Assembly: GCA_027294815.1 (NCBI GenBank)
Contig: JAPULP010000214.1
Coordinates: forward strand, 1 to 7,291
Length of the DNA: 7,291 nt
DNA from: Gemmatimonadota bacterium
GTDB lineage: Bacteria; Gemmatimonadota; Gemmatimonadetes; Gemmatimonadales; GWC2-71-9
Reading direction: 5' to 3'
This document shows, one piece after another, positions 1 through 5,390 of the stretch. The number at the start of each line of letters is the position of its first letter. Positions within the stretch are counted from its first letter, which is position 1. The translations under genes were made by a program, and so were the position numbers. The notes beneath the pieces were generated by a model that did no database searches, had not been told where the DNA came from, and saw only the letters and a list, made by a program, of their open reading frames with translations.

Positions 1-83
1 GTGCCGTCCGGAAACGTTTTGCCCAGGCCCTCGACGCGGATCGCCGTCGCCGGTTCAGTCTGCGTGGACGATGGTGCCGACAT
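1..83 (-). CDS. ABC transporter ATP-binding protein, N-terminal fragment (cut by window start)
   Basis: Only the first 27 codons are in the window. Read on the minus strand from the ATG at 83-81, the frame is open to the edge. It gives a short Ser/Thr/Pro-rich lead and then AIRVEGLGKTFPDG (residues 14-27), the typical first beta strand and aromatic-loop region of an ABC transporter nucleotide-binding domain, just ahead of where a Walker A would lie. The start sits inside the 3' end of mosA, in the +1 frame relative to it, with a 29-base overlap; a GTG two codons earlier is an alternative start. The upstream sequence has only a weak ribosome site (GGTGA, 2 nt from the ATG), so translation is probably coupled to mosA. 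Given its neighbours it may energise transport of molybdate or tungstate, but that is inference; Walker A, the signature motif and Walker B all lie outside the window. Confidence 0.68.
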   Translation of the reverse strand, partial: MSAPSSTQTEPATAIRVEGLGKTFPDG

Positions 84-882
84 GTTCACCGCGAACTGCC
101 GCCGCAATGCATTCCGGCTTGCAGCCGTTGACGATTTGGAACTGGCGGACGAGCCGGGCATTGACGAGTAGATCCGGCAGGATTTCATCGAACGGCAGGC
201 TCGGCAATCCCCGCCGCTGGAGCTCGCGTGCGCCGATCGCATCGATGAAAGACGCGCCCGGATTCTCCTTCGGGTCCTCGGTATACAGACCGTCGACGTC
301 CTTGACCAGCGTGATTGTCTTGCAGCCAAAGCACTCGGCGAGGATGAAGCAGCCCGCGTCGGTGCGGTGCGGGGGAATGCGGCCGATCCCCGGAGGGTGT
401 TCCCACAGGGAGTACGGCGGAACCCCATTGAAGATGACCCCGGGGGCGGAGTGAATGAACAGGGGCAACAGGTGCCCGAAGATCTCCGGCGGGATCGCCA
501 CCACCCCGTGCGGCGCCAGCAGGGCGCCCAAAAGGTGCGCGTTGCCCAAGGCATCCGCCATCGAGAGTTGGGCCAAGACGCCGGTGGGAAGGCCCAAGTC
601 GAGGCCGATGGAAAAGACGTGGCGACTGCGCACGCCGCCGCCGACTCCGATGATGAGGCGCTCCGTCTCGAGCAGGACGCGGAGGGCGTCGACCACCGGA
701 TACGTGACCTCACGACCCGCGTCCATGATGGAGCGCCCACCGACCTTCACGACGTGCGCGTTGGGCAGCATTCGAACGACGGACGATTCCGTCGACGCCA
801 TCACCTCCTTGTCGACGAGACTCTCGCGCATGAGCATCGAGTCCACATGGTGTCGCCTGTCGTTCGTTCCGATCGTCGTCAC
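55..882 (-). CDS. mosA: Molybdenum storage protein, alpha-type subunit (MosA-like, amino-acid-kinase fold)
   Basis: 275 residues, about the family's usual length. It is recognisable as a paralogue of the preceding mosB and as a relative of the Azotobacter vinelandii MoSto subunits, in which an alpha3beta3 cage uses ATP to build and hold polyoxomolybdate clusters in the cytoplasm. Visible family marks: VVKVGGRS (residues 44-51, the amino-acid-kinase Lys/Gly-Gly phosphate-binding strand), GVGGGVRSRH (79-88), VFSIGLDLGLP (89-99), PPYSLW (155-160), GRIPPHRTDAG (167-177), VKDVDGLYT (193-201) and a C-terminal GEHVGT. It is assigned as the A subunit because VFSxGLDLGLP and its place after an obvious mosB fit MosA, although the PPY-to-IPPHR stretch reads more like MosB. 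The start is GTG; a GAGGAG 11 nt upstream and an 18-base gap after mosB support it over the internal ATG codons at residues 16 and 18. It overlaps the ABC ATPase start. The family call is firm, the A/B assignment moderately so, and the metal actually stored is unknown. Confidence 0.88.
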   Translation of the reverse strand: MTTIGTNDRRHHVDSMLMRESLVDKEVMASTESSVVRMLPNAHVVKVGGRSIMDAGREVTYPVVDALRVLLETERLIIGVGGGVRSRHVFSIGLDLGLPTGVLAQLSMADALGNAHLLGALLAPHGVVAIPPEIFGHLLPLFIHSAPGVIFNGVPPYSLWEHPPGIGRIPPHRTDAGCFILAECFGCKTITLVKDVDGLYTEDPKENPGASFIDAIGARELQRRGLPSLPFDEILPDLLVNARLVRQFQIVNGCKPECIAAAVRGEHVGTIVHAD

Positions 883-893
883 GAAATTCGCTG

Positions 894-899
894 CTCCTC
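894..899 (-). promoter_or_regulatory. Ribosome binding site of mosA (supports the GTG start)
   Basis: GAGGAG on the minus strand lies in the 18-base gap between the mosB stop and the mosA GTG, with an 11-nt spacer. The spacer is slightly long, but no comparable site precedes the two in-frame ATG codons further in, so the GTG start is preferred. Confidence 0.5.
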
Positions 900-900
900 G

Positions 901-1716
901 TCAGTCGGCGGTGATGACGGTGCCAACGTGCTCGCCGTCGAGAGCGCGCGTCAAGTTTCCCCTCACCAGCCCGTTGATCACTTGAATGGAGCGGCGCCGC
1001 TCCGCCGTTTCCATCAAGTCGAGAACGGCGCGCTCCACAACCACGTCCTGGAGATCCATCTCTCGCAGCTCTCCGACGGTGATCTTCGGGATGAACTTCG
1101 CGCGTTTGTCTTTTTTCGGGTCGGCGGTGTAAAGGCCATTCTCATCTTTTACGTAGATCATCGACCTGGCTCCGAAGACCTCGCTGACCAGAAAGACGCC
1201 CGTGTCGGTGCGGTGGGGAGGGATACGGCCGACATCCGGGTTCCGCTGCCAGAAGGTATACGGCGGCATGCCGAAAAAGATGACCGCCCCGCGTTCCTCG
1301 AGGTAAAGGGGGAGTTGCGGAAATTGCACCGGCTCGATGAAGGGAATGCCGTGCTTGGCCAGGAGGTAGTGAAGCATGCGCGCGTTTTGCATGCTGACGA
1401 ACGTGCCCAACACGCTCAGCACCCCCGTCGGCACCCCGAGGTCGATTCCCACGCTGTAGGCGTGACGGGCACGCGTACCTGCGCCGGTGCCGATAATCAT
1501 CTTGTGCCTTCCCAGGTTCTCCTCGATCTCTTCGATGATGGGGAAGACCGCTTCCCGGCCGCGGTCGATGAGACTCTGCCCCCCGATTTTGATGACATTG
1601 GCGTGGGGAAGGATCCGTACGCCCTCGGTGCTAGCCGTGAGCGCAAGGAGCGTCGGGTCCGTCAGATTGCCGGTGACGAGGGACTTCCCCAGTTCCGTCA
1701 GGAGCTCATTTTGCAT
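901..1716 (-). CDS. mosB: Molybdenum storage protein, beta subunit (MosB, amino-acid-kinase fold)
   Basis: 271 residues, matching MosB length and layout closely. It is the cytoplasmic ATP-binding partner of MosA in the molybdenum/tungsten storage cage, which feeds Mo cofactor or nitrogenase cofactor synthesis in organisms where it has been studied. Motifs in order: ILPHANVIKIGGQSLIDRG (35-53, with Lys43 and Gly45-Gly46 of the amino-acid-kinase fold), IIGTGAGTRARH (74-85), LLAKHGIPF (118-126), GMPPYTFW (149-156), GRIPPHRTDTG (163-173), VKDENGLYTADP (189-200), VINGLVRGNLTRAL (246-259) and GEHVGTVITA (261-270). The ATG is preceded by CCGAGGATCT, a Shine-Dalgarno with a short spacer. The gene starts 36 bases after the methyltransferase stop and ends 18 bases before mosA, so all are probably cotranscribed. 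The strong resemblance to A. vinelandii MosB is judged from memory of that sequence. Other amino-acid-kinase members, such as UMP kinase, lack the PPY-x-IPPHRTD segment, so misassignment is unlikely. Confidence 0.92.
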   Translation of the reverse strand: MQNELLTELGKSLVTGNLTDPTLLALTASTEGVRILPHANVIKIGGQSLIDRGREAVFPIIEEIEENLGRHKMIIGTGAGTRARHAYSVGIDLGVPTGVLSVLGTFVSMQNARMLHYLLAKHGIPFIEPVQFPQLPLYLEERGAVIFFGMPPYTFWQRNPDVGRIPPHRTDTGVFLVSEVFGARSMIYVKDENGLYTADPKKDKRAKFIPKITVGELREMDLQDVVVERAVLDLMETAERRRSIQVINGLVRGNLTRALDGEHVGTVITAD

Positions 1717-1752
1717 AGATCCTCGGCGTCGTGTGAAACGGGCAACGAGTGC

Positions 1753-2547
1753 TCAACCGTTCGTCGCCAGATGAATCGCGGCGATTTCGAAATATTCTTC
1801 TTGGGGCACCGGTTTGCCCAAATCCCCGTAAAACTCCTCCGCCCACACGCCCAGCTTTTCGAGTACACCGGCCTTGACGTGGGGAGGCACTTCGAGGCCG
1901 GCCAGGCCCGCTTTCGAGTCCCACGCGGCGAGGGAGTCCGCCGGACGGTGGGATCGTGTCCAGCGGGCCGCGACCCGCGCCGGGGCGCGACATCCGCCTA
2001 GTCGCTCGATCGTGGAGAAGACGGACTCGGCGTGGGCCTCCGCGCTCTTGCCGGCGTACCCCGCGTCCGTCAACAACTCGCGCATGCGCTTGCGCATGAC
2101 AACCGTGACGGACTCCTCCGGTCTCCGCACTCCACCCAGCGCCAGCCACACTCCCCGCGGGCTCGCGATGCGCCGAAGCTCGTCGACGACGTGGGAACTG
2201 TCAAGGTGGTGTAACGCCCGGAAGCTGAAGACCACGGCGATGGATCCACGCGCGACCGGCCAACACGCGTTGCCGTCCGCCACGATGAGTGCCGCTCGGA
2301 GCCCCTGCTCGCCGAGTGCCTCACGAAATGCGGCAATCATCTCCGTGGATCGATCGAGCCCGATGTACCGGATCGGTCGGCGGACGAGGGCAAGGCTCAG
2401 CGCGCCAGCGCCCACACCGATCTCGAGCCACGCCTGTCCGCGCTCGAGAGCCACCACGTCGGCCAACGCGTCCGCAATCGCCTCGCGGGCGTCGGCCGGC
2501 ACGCCGGCCCCCTGTTTGAATCGTGGGACTTGGTCGTGGTAGGGCAT
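1753..2547 (-). CDS. Class I SAM-dependent methyltransferase
   Basis: 264 residues from the ATG at 2547-2545. The fold is shown by motif I LEIGVGAGAL (41-50, the glycine-rich SAM loop), an acidic end of strand beta2 in YIGLD (Asp65, expected to contact the SAM ribose), DGNACWP (91-97, the adenine-binding region) and VVFSFRALHHL (105-115), the post-strand-4 motif typical of UbiE/Methyltransf_11-type small-molecule methyltransferases. The C-terminal half is not diagnostic and the substrate cannot be read. The frame stays open up to 2760, but that extension (71 residues) is Gly/Arg/Pro-rich with no family character, so the ATG directly before the expected first helix is preferred. A GAGG 15 nt upstream is rather far, so the start is uncertain. 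No signal peptide or membrane segment is seen. It is the first visible gene of the minus-strand group, 36 bases ahead of mosB. That suggests, without proving, a link to molybdenum/tungsten handling. Confidence 0.83.
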   Translation of the reverse strand: MPYHDQVPRFKQGAGVPADAREAIADALADVVALERGQAWLEIGVGAGALSLALVRRPIRYIGLDRSTEMIAAFREALGEQGLRAALIVADGNACWPVARGSIAVVFSFRALHHLDSSHVVDELRRIASPRGVWLALGGVRRPEESVTVVMRKRMRELLTDAGYAGKSAEAHAESVFSTIERLGGCRAPARVAARWTRSHRPADSLAAWDSKAGLAGLEVPPHVKAGVLEKLGVWAEEFYGDLGKPVPQEEYFEIAAIHLATNG

Positions 2548-2609
2548 GGTCGTCGGTCGGTACCTCGTCGCCTTGTCTCGGGGAGACAGCGCGTGAACGG
2601 GCGTGGTCG

Positions 2610-2615
2610 AGTATA
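2610..2615 (-). promoter_or_regulatory. Candidate -10 element for the methyltransferase-mosBA operon
   Basis: TATACT on the minus strand matches five of six bases of the sigma-70 -10 consensus and lies about 63 bases upstream of the chosen methyltransferase ATG. At a 17-base spacing the -35 hexamer is poor (GATACC); a better-looking TTGTGA is 21 bases away, which is too far. It is weak evidence, listed because it is the best candidate seen in the leader. I saw no match to the ModE operator pattern that would mark molybdate control. Confidence 0.25.
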
Positions 2616-2871
2616 CATGCCAGCCGGATCGCGGTATCACAAGGTTGGGTCCGCCGCCCGACCAGCCCACCTCACCGGGGCAAGGTCCGGCTCGTCGCCA
2701 TGCGTTGGTGCCGCCTGCGCGTCTGGGCCAAACAGCCGATGTGCCGCCGACAAGCCCCATGTCACCTGCACCTCACCGGCCGTCCTCCCACGAAGACCGC
2801 AATCCTCACCCACGCCGAGGACGCAGATGAGTTCGCGCGGCGTTCCCGACAACCGTCGCGCTTCGATGGCG

Positions 2872-2930
2872 CGAATGTGTCGCGTTTTTGACGAATGTGT
2901 CGCTTTTTGATGGTACCGTGTCGCAAATTG
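2872..2930. repeat. Short tandem array: three GTGTCGC motifs at about 20-bp spacing
   Basis: Two almost identical units lie back to back: 2872-2891 (CGAATGTGTCGCGTTTTTGA) and 2892-2910 (the same minus one G). A third, degenerate unit at 2911-2930 keeps only the core. The core GTGTCGC occurs at 2877, 2897 and 2918, spaced 20 and 21 bases, about two helical turns, so all copies face the same side of the DNA. This would suit a repeat-binding regulator. It would equally suit the multiple terminal repeats of an IS21-like element end, although no transposase remnant or opposite end is visible here. Confidence 0.6.
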
Positions 2931-3238
2931 CTATTGACTTGACGCGCGTGATTCGCACGGAAAGTAACGCCCGCACTCCGGGCAATTGGAGTGGCGAGTC
3001 CCTTTATCAATCAACTGACGACGACGTCTTGACATCGCGAGTCCCGCGGGCAGCTTGACCGAGAGTCGTGCGGGTCCGCTCCGTAGAGGGGCAACCGTTC
3101 GAGACGTGTCGAGGTTGCGAATGCGGCAGCCGGATGGACGAGGTCTTCCATGACTACCCAACGTTAGCAACAAGAACGACAGTGCTGATTTACCACAAGA
3201 CAGTCGCACTAGGAACGTTTTGCGGAATCTGACGCCGG

Positions 3239-3255
3239 CCGGTGCTTAGCACTGG
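3239..3255. promoter_or_regulatory. Imperfect 17-bp palindrome upstream of the heme protein-flavoprotein genes
   Basis: CCGGTGCTTAGCACTGG is an inverted repeat about a central T: seven of eight pairs match, with one G/T mismatch at the third position from each end. It begins 83 bases before the downstream ATG, a common distance for an operator overlapping or following a promoter. The length and dyad suit a dimeric helix-turn-helix regulator, but no regulator gene is in the window and the motif matches no operator I can name. A transcript hairpin is possible, but there is no following T run, so a terminator is unlikely. Confidence 0.3.
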
Positions 3256-3311
3256 TCTGCGCATTCCTCGCTCACCGGTTCGTCGGCGGTGCCGTCAAAG
3301 ACCTGTCACAC

Positions 3312-3316
3312 GGAGG
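3312..3316 (+). promoter_or_regulatory. Ribosome binding site fixing the heme protein start at 3322
   Basis: A perfect GGAGG sits five bases before the ATG at 3322. An in-frame GTG at 3289 would add 11 residues ahead of the signal peptide but lacks a comparable site, so the ATG is taken as the true start. Confidence 0.75.
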
Positions 3317-3321
3317 TAGCC

Positions 3322-5328
3322 ATGCCGAAGCGAGTCCTCAGCGGCTGGGTCGCAGGGGCAACCATTCTTGCCTGCGGAGGGGCCGTAGCGGGCGCTTCTA
3401 ATCTCGACAGGTTCACCGCCAACGAGTCAATGGCTCAGAGAACGCAGAGCAGTGCCTGCTTGGCGTCAAGCTCACAGCCCGACCCCACCCTCCCGGATCT
3501 CGACTGTCCCGCTCCACCCAACACCTTCGACGTTTCGAGTTTCTTCGCGAGTAACGCAGACACCACTGCGAAGAAGCGGGCGGGCCCGACCTGGGATGCC
3601 TGGGCGTGGGCGTCGTTCGCGGCGATGAACTGGCCGGCGAAGGAGGACTCGACGCAGCAGACGGGATACTTGAGGGGCGTGCCCGATACAGACAGCAGCT
3701 TCGTGGGTGCGCAGAGCAATGACGTCGTCGTGTGGCAGACCTTCAAGGAGAAGCGGGAGGTCTTCAACAGCACAGTGAGCGACACCAGCAAGTGGCAGAA
3801 TATCACGTTCGATCTGGCGCAACAGCCCATGGATAGTTTGAACAGCGGCGGGGTCATGGCGTGCACGGTTGCCGATTCAATGAGGTTGGACAGCTTGGAC
3901 CTTGCCATCATAATTTCCCAAGGCGTCAAGTCTTCGTCGATTGCGGGCGACAACACGTTAGACGAGGTGGTCGAGGTGGCGTCACCCGCGCTCGAATCCG
4001 CCGCCAGTCTGTGTGCCGGTTTGCCGGACTCACCGGTCCTCGGGGGACCTGACAAAGCTTTTTGTACCGACAGCATTTTCCCCGACAACAACAAGAACAT
4101 CCGAAGCCCAGTCGGCCCCCGAGTGTGGAAAGGCGATCCGGGAACGTCCGATGCCGCGCGCGCAGTGCTGTTCGAAGTGAAGGTGAACTACGACTTCTGG
4201 AATTACATCGTCCGAAACGGATTCTATGACGACAGCGTTGCCTACGCAGCAGCTCGCGGCACCTCCAGAACCAATCACCCCAAGCTTCCGTTCCGTACCA
4301 GCTCGGCGGAAGGCCCCGGCCGGAGTCCCAACGCCACGTTCGACTACGACGCCGCCTCGGTTGCAGCACTGTACGACAGCCTCCCACATCCCGATACGCT
4401 TCCGCCGATCGGATCGGTGCAGCTCAAGGCAGCCTGGCTCATGCTCACCCCGGAGGAAGTATCCAGCAACACGTATCTCACCACCGACGCGGTCTACTAC
4501 AAGACCCCCGAGCCACCCAGTCAAGACACGCTTTGCTATGCCGTGGACACATTCGGACTGATCGGTCTCCACATCATCCAGCGGGTCCACGCGTTCCAGG
4601 GATCCAGACAACCGACCGAGTACACGGAATTTGCCCATGGCGGGACGTTCGTTTTCGCCACCTGGGAGCACACCGACCTGCCTGATTCGGGCGTCGCGTC
4701 CAGCTACTACTATGCCAACTTCCTGGCGGGCGAGACGAACCTCGTCACTGGGAACCCCTTTGGATTTTCCACCAACGCGCACCCGTTCCCAAACTTCACG
4801 GATACTGCAACCACCGCGATCAACGTCATCCGGATGCAGAACTATCCCCTGCCAAGCACCACCGCCGTCAACGATTCGGTGCATGCTTCCATCAGGCGAC
4901 AAAATTCAAGTTCGGTTTGGCTGAACTACCGCCTGATCGGTACCCAATTCGTGGCCGTGGGCTCGGACAGCGCATCGCTCACGTACAACCAGCCGTACTA
5001 TCTTGCCAACCTCGTGGTAGAGACCAACCAAGGCCTGCAGCACTTCCGGGGACTCCCTCCGAATGTCACGGTCACTCCCTACTACACCGACAAGCTGAGC
5101 ATAGCGGGAACGGGCGGTCAGTTCGCGCCGACTCAGCCGAACGTCATTTTCAACCGGCAACAGCGTGCGCCCGTTACCATGGGTGGGTGCATGGGGTGCC
5201 ACGGTGTCGCGCAGTTGAACGGCTACAACTTCAGCTTCGTGTTTCAAGACGGGCAGAGAGGATCGGTGCTCGACACGCAGACGCACTTCAACATTGCCCC
5301 GGACCCACCGAGCCCTCGGAACAGGTAG
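3322..5328 (+). CDS. Exported heme c-binding protein with C-terminal CxxCH, partner of a flavoenzyme
   Basis: 668 residues. Residues 1-25 form an export signal (MPKR, then a hydrophobic stretch to about AVAGA). ILAC at 15-18 makes a lipoprotein anchor possible but is a poor lipobox. The mature part shows blocks I associate with large exported proteins usually labelled cytochrome c family: WASFAAMNWPA (96-106), RGVPD (118-122), VVWQTFKEKREVF (136-148), LKAAWLML (368-375), a WEH (448-450) in a TWEHTDLPD context, NYRLIGTQF, and LANLVVETNQ shortly before the end. The only heme c motif is CMGCH at 623-627, 41 residues from the C-terminus and followed by an FSF block. No Met follows it, so the usual Met-ligated cytochrome c domain is not present. 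Maturation would need a periplasmic heme lyase system. Together with the Tat flavoprotein 62 bases downstream, this suggests electron transfer from flavin to heme, or a subunit role. The exact function is unknown, and no Pfam name can be given with certainty. Confidence 0.85.
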   Translation: MPKRVLSGWVAGATILACGGAVAGASNLDRFTANESMAQRTQSSACLASSSQPDPTLPDLDCPAPPNTFDVSSFFASNADTTAKKRAGPTWDAWAWASFAAMNWPAKEDSTQQTGYLRGVPDTDSSFVGAQSNDVVVWQTFKEKREVFNSTVSDTSKWQNITFDLAQQPMDSLNSGGVMACTVADSMRLDSLDLAIIISQGVKSSSIAGDNTLDEVVEVASPALESAASLCAGLPDSPVLGGPDKAFCTDSIFPDNNKNIRSPVGPRVWKGDPGTSDAARAVLFEVKVNYDFWNYIVRNGFYDDSVAYAAARGTSRTNHPKLPFRTSSAEGPGRSPNATFDYDAASVAALYDSLPHPDTLPPIGSVQLKAAWLMLTPEEVSSNTYLTTDAVYYKTPEPPSQDTLCYAVDTFGLIGLHIIQRVHAFQGSRQPTEYTEFAHGGTFVFATWEHTDLPDSGVASSYYYANFLAGETNLVTGNPFGFSTNAHPFPNFTDTATTAINVIRMQNYPLPSTTAVNDSVHASIRRQNSSSVWLNYRLIGTQFVAVGSDSASLTYNQPYYLANLVVETNQGLQHFRGLPPNVTVTPYYTDKLSIAGTGGQFAPTQPNVIFNRQQRAPVTMGGCMGCHGVAQLNGYNFSFVFQDGQRGSVLDTQTHFNIAPDPPSPRNR

Positions 5329-5390
5329 CCCCGGATGACGACGAGTCCAGCAAGCCCGTGGGCCTCTCGTAGGAAGGCGAATTGAGAGTC

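Larger units (their letters stand above)
2548..3321. other. Divergent intergenic region with no convincing gene
   Basis: 774 bases separate the leftward methyltransferase-mos group from the rightward heme protein-flavoprotein group. Short open frames exist on both strands, but their translations are Arg/Pro/Ser-rich and match no family I know, and none has a good ribosome site. The part next to the methyltransferase (2548-2860) is GC-rich. From about 2870 to 2970, and again from about 3150 to 3230, the base composition becomes richer in A and T, as expected of control regions. It holds the GTGTCGC repeat cluster, a palindrome and the promoter candidate listed separately. The length is large for such tightly packed neighbours, which leaves room for a small RNA or a decayed insertion. 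Confidence 0.7.

Noticed and set aside
367..2001. A 544-codon open frame on the plus strand running antisense across mosA, mosB and the methyltransferase
   Set aside because: It mirrors three well-supported minus-strand genes in GC-rich DNA. Its product is His/Arg/Asp-rich with no recognisable domain, and it ignores the gene boundaries beneath it.
2548..2760. N-terminal extension of the methyltransferase by 71 codons
   Set aside because: The extra residues are Gly/Arg/Pro/Trp-rich without family similarity; the ATG at 2547 gives the expected domain start, and the extension would cover the promoter candidate.
2548..2947. A ModE-type molybdate operator for the mos operon
   Set aside because: I looked for the paired TATA-rich half-sites on both strands and saw none.
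3156..3170. ACCCAAC followed by GTTAGCA, resembling an integron attC core
   Set aside because: The second half does not fit GTTRRRY, there is no paired second core site, and no integrase or cassette structure is present.
2931..3209. A 92-codon minus-strand frame with a CPEC..C-like cluster near its C-terminus (possible zinc ribbon)
   Set aside because: There are only three closely placed cysteines, the composition is basic, there is no ribosome site, and it overlaps likely control sequence. It is too weak to call a gene.
3289..3321. GTG start 11 codons upstream for the heme protein
   Set aside because: The ATG at 3322 has a perfect GGAGG at 5 nt and begins a normal signal peptide; the GTG has no comparable site.
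4030..4902. A 290-codon minus-strand open frame inside the heme protein gene
   Set aside because: It is a shadow frame: Gly/Arg/Val-rich translation without motifs, opposite a plus-strand gene with signal peptide, ribosome site and heme motif.
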